Positions 1-13,314 of a DNA stretch of 64,000 nt are shown here, piece by piece. The notes under the pieces were generated by a model. It was not told the origin of the DNA. It was given only the letters and a program-made list of their open reading frames with translations, and made no database searches. Every line of letters begins with the position of its first letter. The stretch's first letter is position 1. This DNA comes from Apoda limacodes (taxonomy: Eukaryota > Arthropoda > Insecta > Lepidoptera > Limacodidae), in contig OX291549.1 in NCBI GenBank assembly GCA_946406115.1, positions 20,359,901 through 20,423,900 on the forward strand. The letters are read 5' to 3'. The translations under genes and the position numbers were made by a program.

Positions 1-2160
1 TAAACATTTTTTATAGTAATTAGCAACTGCTAGAGTAGGCACTTATTGGTGGTTTTTCCATGTAGCATGCATAATAAATAATGTTATCTCAGTTGCCCTG
101 AATGACATTACGAATGGTCGTTCTTTACCCGACTCATACAGCCGCCTGCGCATATTGTGTATCACCTTTTCTCTCTTTCAACATCATCTCTTTGTTAAAA
201 TGGCGCCGGTATAAGAACGTTTAGTCAACAGTTTTAGGGTGTTCATAGTTACACAAGTCTCGCTTTAACTCCGTCTGTCCGTATGTCACAGACATTTTAT
301 CTAGATTACTGTAATGACTACCTTTACCTTAGGTTCGTTTGTTCGTATTTTATGCGTTGCGATATTGTTTATCCGATTGAGATGAATTTTCGCGAGGTGT
401 TAGCTTGCATCTTAGGGAAGGTCATAAGGCAAATTAACAAAAACAACGTTAGGGCCCAAAAGTGCTACGAAAACCGGCTTATGTGCCGCAATGATTAAGC
501 AAAAGAAAAAACAAAAGAAAAAACAAAAAAAGGACCAGCCAAATTCACATTTTGCCCAAAATGTGAAATAAGTGGTAAAAGTAGCTAATTGTACACCTAC
601 ATAATATTTACGTAGATGACTTTTTATCAAAAAAAATATAAAATATGTCGCTACCTATGTTTTTAAAATCTTCAGGTTTCTGTGCGGCGTTTTCAAGGTA
701 TTTATACACCTGAACACACATAAAGACAAATGAATACAATTTGTATATCTACTGTTCCAAATTCCACTGTGACGTAGCTCAAGACGGCAAAGTAAAAACA
801 TGTCCTTTTTCACTCGTGAATTTAGACATTTCTAATTTTGTTTGTGACAGTTTCACAAAGATTTACATTTCTGTCCTTTCACATTATTCTGTAAGGGTTT
901 CGGTTATTTTGTTCAGGGGCCGGACCGAAACACTAAATACCTATACCCAGTATACTATACAAACTATACTCAACCAGTGACGATTGAATGTCATCTCTTA
1001 GAGGGTACAAACAGTTAATTTAAAACTACAAATATAAATTGTGTTTAAAATCAACACTATGTTTGATTATTTTACATAAAAAAAGTTTGATATTATTACA
1101 ATTAGTACTAATTAAAGAACGCGCTAACTGCGCATGAATATGCATTTTATGTTACTGTGTGCGCAGTAACTGATAAAGTCAATATGTGCCATGTGAATAA
1201 CTTCAAAAAACGTAGAATCCAATTCACCTGTTTAACGAAAGAGTTAACCAGATACCGAGTTTTACTAGCACGCTAATGCTAATTACTAAATTCTCTGAAT
1301 AATAAAATTTGGTCTATTTTATGAAGCCATTTTAAACGTCTTCAAATGTTTTCAGTAAAACCAAAAAGCATAATGTTTTGTTTCGTGTGTCAGACCCGAT
1401 TTTTTGAAAATTTAGAAAAAAAGAAACTTGTCAAAAAATCTATTTACACAATAAAAGACCTTAAGAATAAAAATCTTATAAATAATATAAATCAAATACT
1501 CTAACTAATATAATATATTCGTGAAAGTATGTCTGTTTTTTATTGCATGGCGTCGCTTTTACTGTTTTATTATTTGTATAGAAGATGTATAGATAAACTT
1601 TTGGATACAATATTCTTTGAATTTAAAACTGCGATACTGTTAGATGTTGAGCTCAGAAAGAAATGTACTTTATCGTGAAATGTCAGAAAGATTTGACATT
1701 TTAACGATACGATTTAGATAAGTACAATTCTGGGCTGACTAATATCACAGCCGCTGTTATCAGAAAACTGATGAAACAACAAGGAAACTGAACCAATATA
1801 ATGATAAAATTGATTTATTTTTCTATTCCAGTAAATTCTAACACAGCAAAATGAATTTAAAATTTAAGACTAATTTAATATATGTAATATATTTATATAT
1901 ACGTAACTCATCGTCTTTTTTCAATACTTGTAGTTAAAATTTAATGCAATAAAAATCTTGCCAATTTTTAAAGCGAGTATCGCATTTGTTGGTATCTAGA
2001 GTATTGATTCTAAGTTGTGGCAAAACAGTCAAAAAATGTGACTATTTTTTTTTAAATTACAAGGCGTAATTATGGCATTAGTTACTTAAGAAGAATATTA
2101 CGAATATATCTCATAGTAGTTAAGTATATAATGTAAATAATACGCAGGTAAATATGTAAA
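1..2160. other. AT-rich intergenic DNA, no gene seen
   Basis: Only short open frames without codon bias or recognisable motifs. An A-rich AAAAG/AAAAC run lies near 500-530, and a short 'CTGTCCGTATGTC' repeat scrap at about 270-290 resembles pieces near 29.36 kb and 63.65 kb. Nothing else is supportable. Confidence 0.6.
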
Positions 2161-2179
2161 TATCTTTTTCTTTGCACCT

Positions 2180-2297
2180 ACCGACACTTTTTCTTGAACA
2201 TTTGTAGGTTGACTGGTAGAAAGTGCTGTAAGCATTAAGTCCACATTTTGTACACTTTTGGTGTTCAATAAAGAATATAAATAAATAAATAAATAAA
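2180..2297 (+). mobile_element. 3' tail of a LINE with AAAT repeat end
   Basis: The sequence reads 'GACTGGTAGAAAGTGC', then 'AAGCATTAAGTCC', 'GTGTTCAATAAAGAATAT' and an AAAT microsatellite. This layout matches LINE 3' ends common in moth and butterfly genomes (from memory, RTE-like). A related tail lies on the opposite strand at about 41833-41940. No coding part is attached, so this is a very 5'-truncated copy. Confidence 0.55.
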
Positions 2298-2319
2298 GTA
2301 TAAATAGGGTTGCCATACG

Positions 2320-2335
2320 TCCCGTATATACGGGA
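2320..2335. repeat. 16-bp perfect palindrome
   Basis: TCCCGTAT followed directly by ATACGGGA. It is followed within 35 bp by another 'TCCCGTATT'. Preceded by 'AGGGTTGCCATACG', a context often seen at DNA-transposon ends; the class is not decided. Confidence 0.6.
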
Positions 2336-3995
2336 TTGTCACCATATTTAAGAACCTTTTCCCGTATTGCTAGTTTGTCCCATTTTTCGTACGTAGAATA
2401 CGCTTATGCACTATTTAGCAATACGACTGTCGCAAATCGTCAATTTAATGAAAAATCGTATTAAATGGCTTCACAATATAGTTTTTTTTTCCCAATGGCT
2501 AGACTCATATCTGAATCAGCTAACTGATTGCTGTCTCAAGAAATGTCTCCTTAAACGTACCGACGTACCGTATCAGTTCACAATAAATATGTAAATATGA
2601 CATAATGTAATGATTTTTAGTACATTTACATGCACATCGTTGGTATTACAGAAATTAGCTCTCTGGCCTACGAGAATATCGTCCACTTAATATATTTTCT
2701 TCTCAATACACAATTTTATTCAATATTTGCCAATTGGTACTTATCTAGAATAAATAGTTATTTTAGTGTTTCTACTTGTCATATTTTCATCTATTTTTAT
2801 TTCACCATCACCTACTTCATTGTAATTTGCGCCATAAATAGCAAACTTACAGTAAGTTAATTTATTGATGTAAGCACTTGTACTATTCAACCTGAATATA
2901 CACGGAGCTCTGACTCTTATCACACTGTGCGGCTTTATCAAAGTATAGTCTTACTTAAACAATTTTAGGTCTTGTGACTACGACAATACGTTTAATATTC
3001 TGCACAGTGTATCTATGTCCAGATGTGGAACGGGCCCTACCCTTTAACCTGAATGCCTGATAGAAATATCATCCTTAAAGCAGAGACTGTAGGTCCAATC
3101 TGTTCCAAGAATGCATTCTAGGTCATTGATTGATTAATATTCTATTGGAATTTTATGCTGCGTCACAATGATTTCCTTAAATATGTTGTCTTATAGATTG
3201 TTTTCGTTTTTTGATGGGAAAAGTTAATAAGTCAGACCGTATTGTGTTTGTGACGTTATCCCTGACTGATATACAGGAGTGTTCTGTTGATTTGTGGTTG
3301 AGTTTAGCACAAAAACTTCAGACTTGATTGTTGTTATTTTTTTTACTATAGAATGGCGTGTTATTATTTATAGGGTATAGGGTAAAGTAAAATGGTGATT
3401 ATGTAACAAAATCAAAAAACAGTTATTAACCTAAAGAACTCAGCCAAACCAAAAGAAAATTTCGACAATATAGGATAAGAAGAAGAAATATTGGAAAAGG
3501 TTTAATTGAAATTATAAAGAAATCAAAAGACTTTTTTTTAAAACACGTAAAATAATAAAGTGTTATTTATTAATTATGAACAATAGAATTGAATCGGTGT
3601 GTAGACGTATCAAATCGAAGAGATCATTACATTCTGACAATTTAGGACCTAATACAAAGTTATATGTACCTAATGCATAGAAATCAGGCTATAACTGAAA
3701 CTAGATTATTAGATCCTACAAACTCGGCAGGCAGTCAGCACACACAAGAAAGTGGGTCAGTGACATCAAGTGGCTTCAAGGAAAATGTTAACGAAAAAAT
3801 CAGACCATTGGGTAAACAAAGACATATTCTATAAGATCGTTTATATACATCAAATTGATATTTTCGAGAAATAAACTAAGACGGAAAGATGTTCACGTGA
3901 TACTACAACACCCAAGTATCATAAAGAAATTACTGAAAAAAAAAAAAAATAAGATCAGAACAATCAACCAACAGTTGGGCAATTTTGTAAATAAT
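2336..3995. other. AT-rich DNA, no gene seen
   Basis: Short chance open frames only; no motif, splice pattern or repeat family recognised. Confidence 0.55.
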
Positions 3996-4240
3996 AAGTT
4001 TCCCCCATTTTATTCCATTCCGTGATCAATGAAATGGGATAAAATTGACCGAGCCACAAAATAAAATACTTACTTATTCATTCAAAGACAAATGCTTGGA
4101 ACACAATAAAAATTAAGAAGGAACCAAACAATCCAATGGCTAGTCAATATTGTAAATTACCACTTTGCCCCATTTTATTCCATTTCATTGATCCTTTACC
4201 AAGCCACAGAATAAAATAAAAACTTATTCCTACCTACCTG
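3996..4240. repeat. Diverged direct repeat with internal palindrome
   Basis: 'CCCCATTTTATTCCATT' occurs at about 4000 and again at about 4168, each followed by 'GCCACARAATAAAATA' and 'CTTATTC', giving a period near 170 bp. The first unit also contains the inverse, 'AATGAAATGGGATAAAAT', so it can fold on itself. No coding content. Confidence 0.5.
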
Positions 4241-5483
4241 TCAAATACTCGTTTTAAAAATTGTATATTCATACCGTAAGACATTATTTTATAATATAAA
4301 TTACTATAAATAACCTTTCCTTTTAGTTTATTATACTTGTACCATAGTCATTAAACTGTGGTTAAAAAACCAATAATGATCGAGAATGCTTGAACATTTT
4401 TCGCATTATACATAAAGACTGTTATAATTAAATAGGTAGTTGATTTGTTGGATCTTTTGAATTTGTAAATTGTCAACTTACCTATATTTGGACACTGGTT
4501 AAGGAAAACAACTAATAGGATCTTTAGTATTCACGTTTTATGGGCAACTGTTAGTTCTTCTTTTTATGTTCAGTGTATGGAGATTCGCACACCTACACCT
4601 TAAACATATTTGCAAGTCTTGTGCATTTTTAAGTACGGAATTTAAGAATTAAGACAGGTTTGAACATTTTGGTTGTTTGCTTTTTTAGCTATACGTATTA
4701 GTAGGTACTGTAAATTCAATAAGATTAGATACGTTGATTGCATTGTGTTTAAAAAGGTAAGGAAGATTCATTTGGTATCTGCTTAGATATTGCTTAAGTT
4801 GTAAGTAGTCTTTGTTAATAACTTATATCTAATATAGTTATTCTTTGTTAATATTTACAAGATGTTGTATATTAGTTATAGGAATTGTTATTTTCTCAAT
4901 AAAATCGCTAGAATGATAAAAACAAATGTTTCTTATACACAAACTAGTATTTTAACTAAATTATTTAGTACACGTATTATCGCTCGGATACAAAATAATA
5001 TATTAATAAATTATCTGGTTGTAGGCAATATAGTGTTATCTAAATTTCTTACCTTCTTTGGTAAAAACATTTTAGGTTTTCCAGTATAAGTGGAGTACGA
5101 AGCCATTTTATCGACCTTGGTAACAACCATAATTCGACAAACGCCACTGATCTGACACGAGGAAACACCAGAAACTCCACAAAATAAGTTAAGTACGTTT
5201 TGTGTTTGTTTATGATTTCTAGAATTTACTTTGCTCACGTGAAACGATTCTAATCTCTCGGAACGCAAGATCGACTGACAGTTAAGATATTATTTGTGGA
5301 GACACAGTAACAAAAGTTTGGCTGAATTTAGACGTAGTACCTATACTTTATTTCTTAAGTCGCATCGCTTCCACGTCATCTACACAGTCACTTTACGTTT
5401 CTTTAACTTGAGTTCAATTGTAATATTGTTAGTTTGCGTCAACTAAAACACAATAGATATTATTAAATACACATTAGATGTCG
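4241..5483. other. AT-rich DNA, no gene seen
   Basis: No recognisable coding sequence or repeat. Base composition rises slightly in GC after about 5100. Confidence 0.5.
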
Positions 5484-5695
5484 CTATTACACTTTGTAAC
5501 CTCGACGCGGTATGCACGAGCCTTCGAGGCTGCCGTCACGTCCGTTGTAACGGACGCCAAGCGCACGTTTCTTTCCAAACTAAATTTTCGTCGCGTCCAA
5601 CTGTTGCTTATATCAATTCAGTTGTCTCTCCGCGCACAACTCTTGCTATCTCTTTTCCTGCTTACGTTCCCAAGGTATGTGTAATGAGATAGCTA
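5484..5695 (+). other. GC-richer block with open frame, unknown
   Basis: A 68-codon open frame (5478-5684) with no recognised domain lies in a block much richer in CG dinucleotides than its surroundings. It contains an 18-bp inverted repeat at about 5540-5557 (CGTCCGTT, GT, AACGGACG). It could be a promoter or first exon of an unseen host gene, or a transposon fragment. The sequence alone does not separate these. Confidence 0.3.
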
Positions 5696-6350
5696 TATAT
5701 GTCTCTTTTGCTTATATTACGTAACTAGACAGATAAATATGATTGTCGTAGTTATTCATATTAATAATGTTATTATTGCAGACATTACGTAGGTGAATAG
5801 GCGGATTGGTGAAGGGATCTTTTCTAACTCAACGGCTGTACTAAGATAGGTTGGAGTGATGGAGATTTTGACACCTAATTCATTGTCTGATTCCCTGGCA
5901 ACCATACAGAAACTTTAAACAAATGTTCTGTCCTTTGTTTGAAATTGTCCCTTCGCATCTAATACTAGCGGTCCGCCGGGAGATTCGCATGGGTGCGAAC
6001 GCAAAATTACAAAATTGATAGTTATTTAGTTGTGAAGATTGATCTGACGACAACACTTGCTCTGAAAATGAGGCTAGTATTATCAATCTTTGTTGGATTT
6101 AAACGACATAAACTGTAAATCTTGACGCAAAAACTAAATTGATATATTATAATAGGATATAATCGCGCCGACATGACATACCGAGATCGAAACTCAACAA
6201 GACAAATTGAAATATCTCATTTGCTTATCGAACTAATAAGAAAGAAGCGCAGAAAAGCAGCTCAAACTAGTATGATGTAATTATTACCTTGCAAATCCGC
6301 TAAAAACAATTCAGTAGCACTCACGTGTAGAAGTACGCCATCCACATGTA
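5696..6350. other. No gene seen
   Basis: Mixed-composition sequence without a long open frame, recognised repeat or RNA gene. Confidence 0.5.
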
Positions 6351-6353
6351 GGA

Positions 6354-6645
6354 GTGCACCTCCCTCCCTCCCTCCTTATGTGGACGATACCAACTTGTCC
6401 AAACCACCTTAACATACCTTTCTCAATCTTTGTCACCACACTTTCTTTGGCACCGCAACGCTCTCGTATCACACATACTTCTCAATACTCTCATCTCCAC
6501 GGCATTAATTCTACTTTCGTGCTTCTTTTGCCATACCCAACATTCACTTCCATACATCAGTGTTGGAACCAACACACCCTCATGTACAGCCAAACGTGCC
6601 TTTTCCGACAATTTTTGACTGCTCATAAAGGTGTGCATCGCCCCA
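6354..6645 (-). pseudogene. RTE-like LINE reverse transcriptase, C-terminal fragment
   Basis: The minus strand reads 'KLSEKARLAVHEGVLVPTL', then 'MYGSECWVWQKKHESRIN' and 'AVEMRVLRSMC'. This is the conserved block after the reverse-transcriptase domain in RTE-type 'endonuclease-reverse transcriptase' LINE proteins (recognised from memory). After 'SMC' the frame decays and stops soon. No endonuclease or catalytic YADD part remains, so it is a dead 5'-truncated copy of about 290 bp. Confidence 0.75.
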
Positions 6646-6649
6646 TTTA

Positions 6650-8917
6650 CCTGATTTTTAATATTAATTTTAATTTTTAATTCTTTTCACACTATATTTT
6701 GTAAATATGTTGTATGATGTTAATCTTTGATAGCTAATAAACGTGTCTTTGTCTATCTCAAATAGTTAACTATTACCCGAAAGATTTTCACCAATAAACT
6801 GTGTTATCTAGAATATTTTTATTTCTGTGGTCTATGAAAGTATATCTATTCTATTTATACACATCAATGTATGTATGTAGGTACAAAGAAAGTTATATTT
6901 TGTTGTTATTATGACTAACAATAAACTGCTTATCCGAAGACAAGTAAAACCAGTAATGAGAGTAAAACCACAGATGATTCACGTTCTTAGAAGACAATCA
7001 ACTTTTTCGTAACCTCCTTAAAAAAAAGAATGAGTTCATAATTCCTGGCACTTTTCTTTTAATATAATTTTTGGGAAATACGCATACTTACGTGCTGTTT
7101 CACATTTACTATGGCCGCTAGAGTAACAAGGAGTAATAAATGTTGGTGAGCAAAAGAATCCCAACAAAAACATAAATGTGAAATGAGAGCCAAGTTCAAT
7201 ATTATGATATTTGCCTTGGATATTGACTTCAACGACAAAAGAAGTGAGATCTAAATGGGTACCAAGATCAATGGTCAGACCTAAAATGTATTTACAACAA
7301 CATAAAATATAATTCTTCTCATAACTTAGGATAATATATTGTAGCCTAAGGTCTGACTTGGCTGATTGGGTAAGAGTTTTGATCTATAGGTCAGTAAGTG
7401 ATAAAAATTACGAGTTTTGAAAGTAAATATCTAAATAACCGATTGAACACATATGTGTCTTGAAAGTCTCAATATATGAGCCAAATTTGACACGTTTATG
7501 TGAAATGGTTTTTGAGTTAAGAGGGGGTCAAAAGTGGTTTCAAATGGTTCGTGTAATATTACACACGGTGCTGCTCGCCAGTTCTGTTACTCTAACTAGG
7601 CTTGACATCATTGTCTATATAAATTGTTAGGAGTCTCTTTAAAGTTTTATAATTGTTTGTTACCTTAGTATTGGTAAAAACGGGCACAAGTCGAGGGATG
7701 CCGATCTTTTAAAAGGGTTTAGTCCCATATTTTACGTATGCACCATTGGGGAGCCGAATTATCGTGTGATAATTTTTTATATGCAAAGTGTAACGTTTTA
7801 TTTTAGGGAATTTATCGTCAAAATTTAAAACGATGCTCAATTTTTAAAAAGTTAAATTTGAATACAAGTGGGAAATGTTAAAACGAAACAATTATTATTT
7901 TTTAGTGATGATTTAGTTAAAATTGTTAAATGTTGTTAAAACTAAAAAATTGTTAAAACTAATATTTCAAGAAGTTCATTGTAACACTGGTGGGGTCCAG
8001 TGGCGCCTTGCGGAAATAGAAAGGAGTGACACATCGACCACTGTCGCGACGCCCGACTGCCCCGCTATCCACTGCTGTCAACTCAAGCCGTAGTTCCGGC
8101 GCCACCGCGGCACCAATGAAATGAAAATTTAAATTATTTGGTCTAATTATAAATAAGGACATAAGTTAGGATGTGATTCAACGTGTAGCGCAGCAAAAAA
8201 ACTCCAAATCTCATTTTATTTAGTGGTGTACCTTAAATAATAAATTCATGTAATAAGTATCATCAAAATCTGTTTAAAATACTATAGATGGAAACACATA
8301 TTAAAAAGTCAAAGGGAAAGATGATTATAAATATGTAAATTTGCCATTTGCCAGGTTAACTACAAAATATTTCCATCAACATTTTCGGCAATATGATCAA
8401 CAGTCATTTTTGGAAGAAAGACTAATCGAACACTGCATAAAATTAAAAGGTTAAACTTTTTTAACTTTTAATTTATTAAAACATCGTTGAGATAAAGAGA
8501 AAATTTCTAGGAACACTCCGCTAACGTCACATATGAGTTTTTGCCCACAAATCTACATAACCTCATAACAATATGTGACGCAAATTCAAGACTTTATTTA
8601 ATTAGGTGGTCTTTTCACCGCTCGTCACGCAACGAATGGCATAACATACTGCACAATTGTTTTTGCCAAAAATACAGACCAGTTTGTTAAAAACATGACT
8701 CACTTAGAAGAGTGGTATTATCTGTAGTAGTAAAGCTGTTGCCTGAAAAACACCTGGCATTGGAATCTTTTGACAAATTATAGATACATAGAGGTTATTA
8801 CACAGATTATATAATACTGTCCTAGCTTTGGACCTGATCCCATTTTATTTCCGTTACTAAATAAGCTCTTGTAGCTCTCCTGTAGGTAATTATGTACGGA
8901 TAAAGAAAGCGGGTCAG
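6650..8917. other. Gene-free stretch with a short GC-rich island
   Basis: Mostly AT-rich with no recognised coding sequence. About 7980-8125 is a GC-rich island with a 67-codon open frame on the minus strand (7959-8162) that matches no family I know. No other repeat is supportable. Confidence 0.5.
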
Positions 8918-9513
8918 AACAATAAAAAAAAAACCGACTAAGTGCGAGTCGGACTCGCGCACGAAGGGTTCTGAACCATTATCTATAAAAACCGCAAAAA
9001 TCACGTTTGCTGTATGGGAGCCCTCCTTAAATATTTATTTTCATTTTATTATTTATTTTTATGGTAAATATATAGACATAGACATAGACAGACATTTATT
9101 TGGCACCAGAAAACACACACAATATAAAACAAAACACAAAAATACAAAAAATTTAAAACATACGAACAAAAAAAAAAAAAATAATTTTAAAAGCAGGACT
9201 ATACAGAATATACAGAATATACAGAATATTGTGAGTGTTAAATATATAACTAATAAAATGAAAATTACCTGTTGCCGTTATCATGTCCAGCAAAATCGAG
9301 CAAAAAAATCACGTTTGGTGTATGGGAGCCTCCTTAAATATTCATTTTATTCTTTTTTTTAGTATTTGTTGTTATAGCGGCAACAAAAATACATCATCTG
9401 TAAAAATTTCAACTATACCGGTTCGTGAGACACAGCCTGGTGACAGACGGACAGACGGACAGCAAAGTCTTATTAATAAGGTTCCGTTTGTACCCTTTGG
9501 GTACGGAACCCTA
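8918..9513 (+). repeat. 'CCAAGTGCGAGTCGG' repeat, split by an insertion
   Basis: It begins 'AACCGACTAAGTGCGAGTC', continues 'CGCACGAAGGGTTC' and 'GTATGGGAGCCCTCC', and ends after 'GACAGACGGACAGACGG' with 'GGGTACGGAACCCTAA'. About 9056-9250 is foreign: a 'GACATAGACAGACATTTATT' segment that looks like the inverted tail of a LINE. The internal block 'AAAAAATCACGTTTG..GTATGGGAGCC' appears both before and after the insertion. Non-coding and non-autonomous; the transposon class is not assigned. Confidence 0.6.
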
Positions 9514-9519
9514 ACTAGA

Positions 9520-11276
9520 TAAAATTATGTAGAGCAGCATCACACATTTAGATATCGGGACCACGATGGTCCAAAATACGTCTCAAAATTTGTCATTATT
9601 ACGCGATTTCGGTGATCCATCCATAATACCTGAATGAATATAACTGTTTACAATCGGTATTTGATTTTTGAATGTTAAAATGTTCTAGCTTCTTTATTTA
9701 TTATTATTCTTATTCTTGTTGTGTAAGATAGATTTTTTACAAGTGTTTATATATTGGCTCTCACCCTCAAAACACAGCCTTTCAAAGCGGGACATCTAGA
9801 AACGCTGTTAAGCATATGCATGATACATTTTTTCCAATAATGTAAAAATTAAAAGCTCTGAGTTAACCCATTGAAAGCAAAGCTAAATATTAAAAACAAA
9901 AGTATTCCGGTAAGATGAATTTTTCGACCAATTTCTCTGCCACATACATGGTCACATAAACACAGACTCACGGACGTCCAAGAATGATTAGTTTTAATGT
10001 TATTATTTATTATATTAAACAAATTAATTGTTTATAAAATGTACCATATGTGCTAGACAGATTATTTAACTTCATATTAGTGCACTCATATTATCCTGTA
10101 AGTGTTATATTAAAAAAAAACGTCATTTAAGTTTCGAAAGACTGGGTTTTTTGACATGTCGAGAGTAGAGCACTACCTCACCGCTCCGCTTATGAGGCGT
10201 GCAATATACGTGTTCGTAATTACCTGAGGCATGATTTTCGTAGTATATTTGATGCAAAACGAATTCCCTTTTACGCAACACGTCACAGTTTTTTTCAACT
10301 TCATAATAATTAAATTTATTATTATTATGCACCAAAAGTCAACTTCATATAATATCACAACACTGCACATGCACAAGGGCTGCATGCGACTGTACTCAAT
10401 TCTGTCGCTAAGTGACAAGAAATCAATCCGTGATGCGTTTCATCTAAATCAGCACTAAATTCATACGACCGACTTTTTGTGCAAGTCAGCGTTTTGTACA
10501 ACGCAGCACAAAAGTGTTATGCAATAAAAATTAAAACTCTGAATTTCCTTCGAAAACAAAAAGTGAATCTAGGTTGAAACTACACCTGTTTAGTAAATAA
10601 CATGAGAAAGTCCAAATTGTAAGGAGTTGTCAGAAGTTTCACAATTTGGATTTCTTTTTTATTTCTTCTCTGTTTGTCTAGGACTTTAAGTAATTTTTAT
10701 TTACTATTAACAACAACGTCAGTCCAGGATCCTTTGATATTTTAGTCATAGCATGTTTGCTAACTATGGAAAATTAACAAATCATTTTCGTTATTATAAC
10801 TAGCAACTATTACCTACTGAAAAGTTATTTTTCCTATATGCTAATCCCATCATTTGGTCACCCTGTTGCCTGTCATGTGGATGTGGATATAGCTAGTCCC
10901 GGTCATTGCCCTTAGTTTTGTCGAGCCAACTAAAAAAACACTTACAGCATTATTAGCCGGTGTTACACTTTGATTTTACAATTGTTTTTATGGCTCGTAT
11001 TTCACATTTTGTGTGTTTATTTCTAAAAGTTCTTTGTGTTATATTGTATTTTTAAATATTTTTTAAGCAATTACTTTATTATTTGATTATATTTTATGTT
11101 TTCACATGTATTAGCTGTTCGGCTGGATTATTTCGGTTCGGTTATAGTTAAAGTTCGGTAGTTTTAGCTCATGGTTGTTACAACAATGAGACAAAAAATC
11201 TGAAAATAGCTTTTTGGGCATTACTGTATCGATCGTCATTTGGTTTTAAAGAACTCGTCCTCACTCTTAAACATTA
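9520..11276. other. AT-rich DNA with one short hairpin
   Basis: No gene seen. At 10606-10654 'GAAAGTCCAAATTGT' and 'ACAATTTGGATTTC' form an inverted pair with about 20 bases between. The open frames at 10123-10458 lie on both strands of the same AT-rich DNA and show no motif. Confidence 0.5.
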
Positions 11277-11755
11277 CCTTGTACGATTTTAAAGATATAA
11301 TAATACAGACAACCTTGCACCATTTGCACTCTAAATAATAAAATTGTGCTATATCATTATTCAACAATAGTCCAGAATGGAACTTAAAACATTTATATTT
11401 TATTTTTACACTTTTTTTTTAATTTTGTTTCAGTACAATTTTCTTCGAAATATTTGAAATTTTTAGTACGTTTTAGTTACGTTAGTTTTAAGTTCGTATG
11501 TTTTCAAACTCTTCAACATGCCTTGTACGATTTTAAGGATATAATAATACAGACAACAAATATTTTATAAGCCCTTGCAATAAAATGGTGCTAAATCATT
11601 ATTCAATAATAGTCCGAATGGAACTTAAAACATTTAAATTTTTTTTTTTTTTAAATATTTTTTTTAAATTACGTTTGATTACAATTTTCTACGGATTTTT
11701 TGAAATTTTTAGTATGTTTAAGTTACGATAGTTTTTAGTTATAAGTATGTTTTCA
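11277..11755. repeat. Old tandem duplication, period 244 bp
   Basis: 'CCTTGTACGATTTTAA' starts at 11277 and again at 11521. Both copies continue with 'GATATAATAATACAGACAAC', 'AATAGTCC', 'GAATGGAACTTAAAACATTT' and 'TTTTTAGTA'. The copies differ by many substitutions and small indels, so the duplication is old. Non-coding. Confidence 0.75.
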
Positions 11756-11759
11756 AAAA

Positions 11760-12451
11760 AATAATCCTTAATTAAAATAATTACACTAACGATCACATAA
11801 ATTTTAATAACTATAACGCACCTTGATTTTATGTGATACACGTGTTTAGAGCACGAGGCAAGGCGTGGGCTACATTTATTATGTCGCATGTAGTTATGAA
11901 GTTATTTCTAATAAAACTATACTATACATTGCAGTTGCATTCAAAATGCTATACTTCGAAATTCTGTGTTACAGGAACGCAGAAAGCGATGTAATGCAAC
12001 CATTATTTTTAATATTTGGTCTGAAAATGTTGAGTATAGGTAGTAGCAGGTTGTTTACAATTAAAGTCACGTTATATTAGGTACATACGAAGGTGCAAAG
12101 TATAGTTATATTTATTGAACTTAATATGTTATACTTTGTACCTTTTATACCTATATCTAAAATGTAAGTAAACAAAACGTAATTGTGAACATAGGTATAT
12201 ATGAGTATCTGCAGGTTGGCTGAAGAATCACGATTTGTGATGTTTTGTAGATTATAGTTTTTTTTTTTCTAAAGCCATTTGTGCAGAAAATTTCTTTTAT
12301 AACGACGGCCATTTTTTATTCGAATTTAAACGGCATTCTAACTAAAAACTGTAACGTCCCTTAACGTTAATGGCTCCACAGATCTAGTTTATGTTCTGAT
12401 TGTCATGATTTGTAATGGTTTCAAGAAAGACTTTTTTAAGATATTTCATAG
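11760..12451. other. AT-rich DNA with an imperfect hairpin
   Basis: No gene seen. 12090-12146 forms an imperfect inverted repeat (AGGTGCAAAGTATA on the left, TATACTTTGTACCTTT on the right) with a loop of roughly ten bases. Confidence 0.5.
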
Positions 12452-12830
12452 AAAAAAACCGGCCAAGTGAGAGTCGGACTCGCGGACCGAGGGTTCCGTA
12501 CAAACCTGTATGTAAAATTATTAAAAATATTTTTGATTATATGATGTAACTAAAAATTCACGGATTTCGCAATTTTTCCTTTATCTGTGCTATAAGACGT
12601 TGCTTCGTACCAAATTTCAAGATGCTGAGTTCACGGAAAGTACCCTGCAGGTTTTGATTCCCTTGCGAGTTTCGAAAATTTGCGGCACAAACAGCTGTAT
12701 CTTTTGATTGCGTTGGCTTAGAAGTTTCAATTTTTTCACAGCTCCAAGGGACAGTAGACCTTTGATGTAAATTTTAGCTTGATACCTCCACGCGTTCCTG
12801 AGAAAAAGGGTCTTGGCAGACGGATAGGTT
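12452..12830 (+). repeat. 'CCGGCCAAGTGAGAGTCGG' repeat, long form
   Basis: The head 'ACCGGCCAAGTGAGAGTCGG' is followed by 'GAGGGTTCCGTAC'. The body has 'TACCAAATTTCAAGATGCTG', 'AAGTACCCTGCAGG' and 'CGTTCCTGAGAAAAAGGGTC'. The tail is cut after 'TTGGCAGACGGATAGG', so the usual 'GGAACCCTA' end is missing. Related to the copy that ends at about 28030. Confidence 0.6.
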
Positions 12831-13314
12831 TTTTATTTACATTTAGAGTGTAGTAAACAAAAATAAAAAGGTAAAAAGTATCTACTTCTAGCACCTATCT
12901 ATCTCTAGTAGGCACTTACACATAATGGTGTGAAACAGGTAATATTCAATCTGAGTAATACCTACAACCTAGGTGTAACATGATCTTATAGCGCCTATGA
13001 GATTCGTGTGAATCGTAGGAAATGTGTTGATATTCATTACTTTTACGTACTCTATAACGCATTGTTATATCGTTAACGGCTGGGATTTCCGCATTTTTTA
13101 TGTTTGTCATTTACATTTAGAGGTTTTTAGAGAATTAAAAAAGTAAGAAAATGCCACTTTGTGCGGTGGGAGATTGTTATTTAGATGGAAATTGCTTTAA
13201 ATTAAAAAATATAAGTGCTTATTAGTTACAGTAGATGCCAAATAACGCGAATTAGCAGTGAACGTCTTGGTCTCACAGTTAGATATACCTGTTGGGGATT
13301 ATCGTTAAATCTAA
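12831..13314. other. No gene seen
   Basis: AT-rich sequence with no recognised element. Confidence 0.5.
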
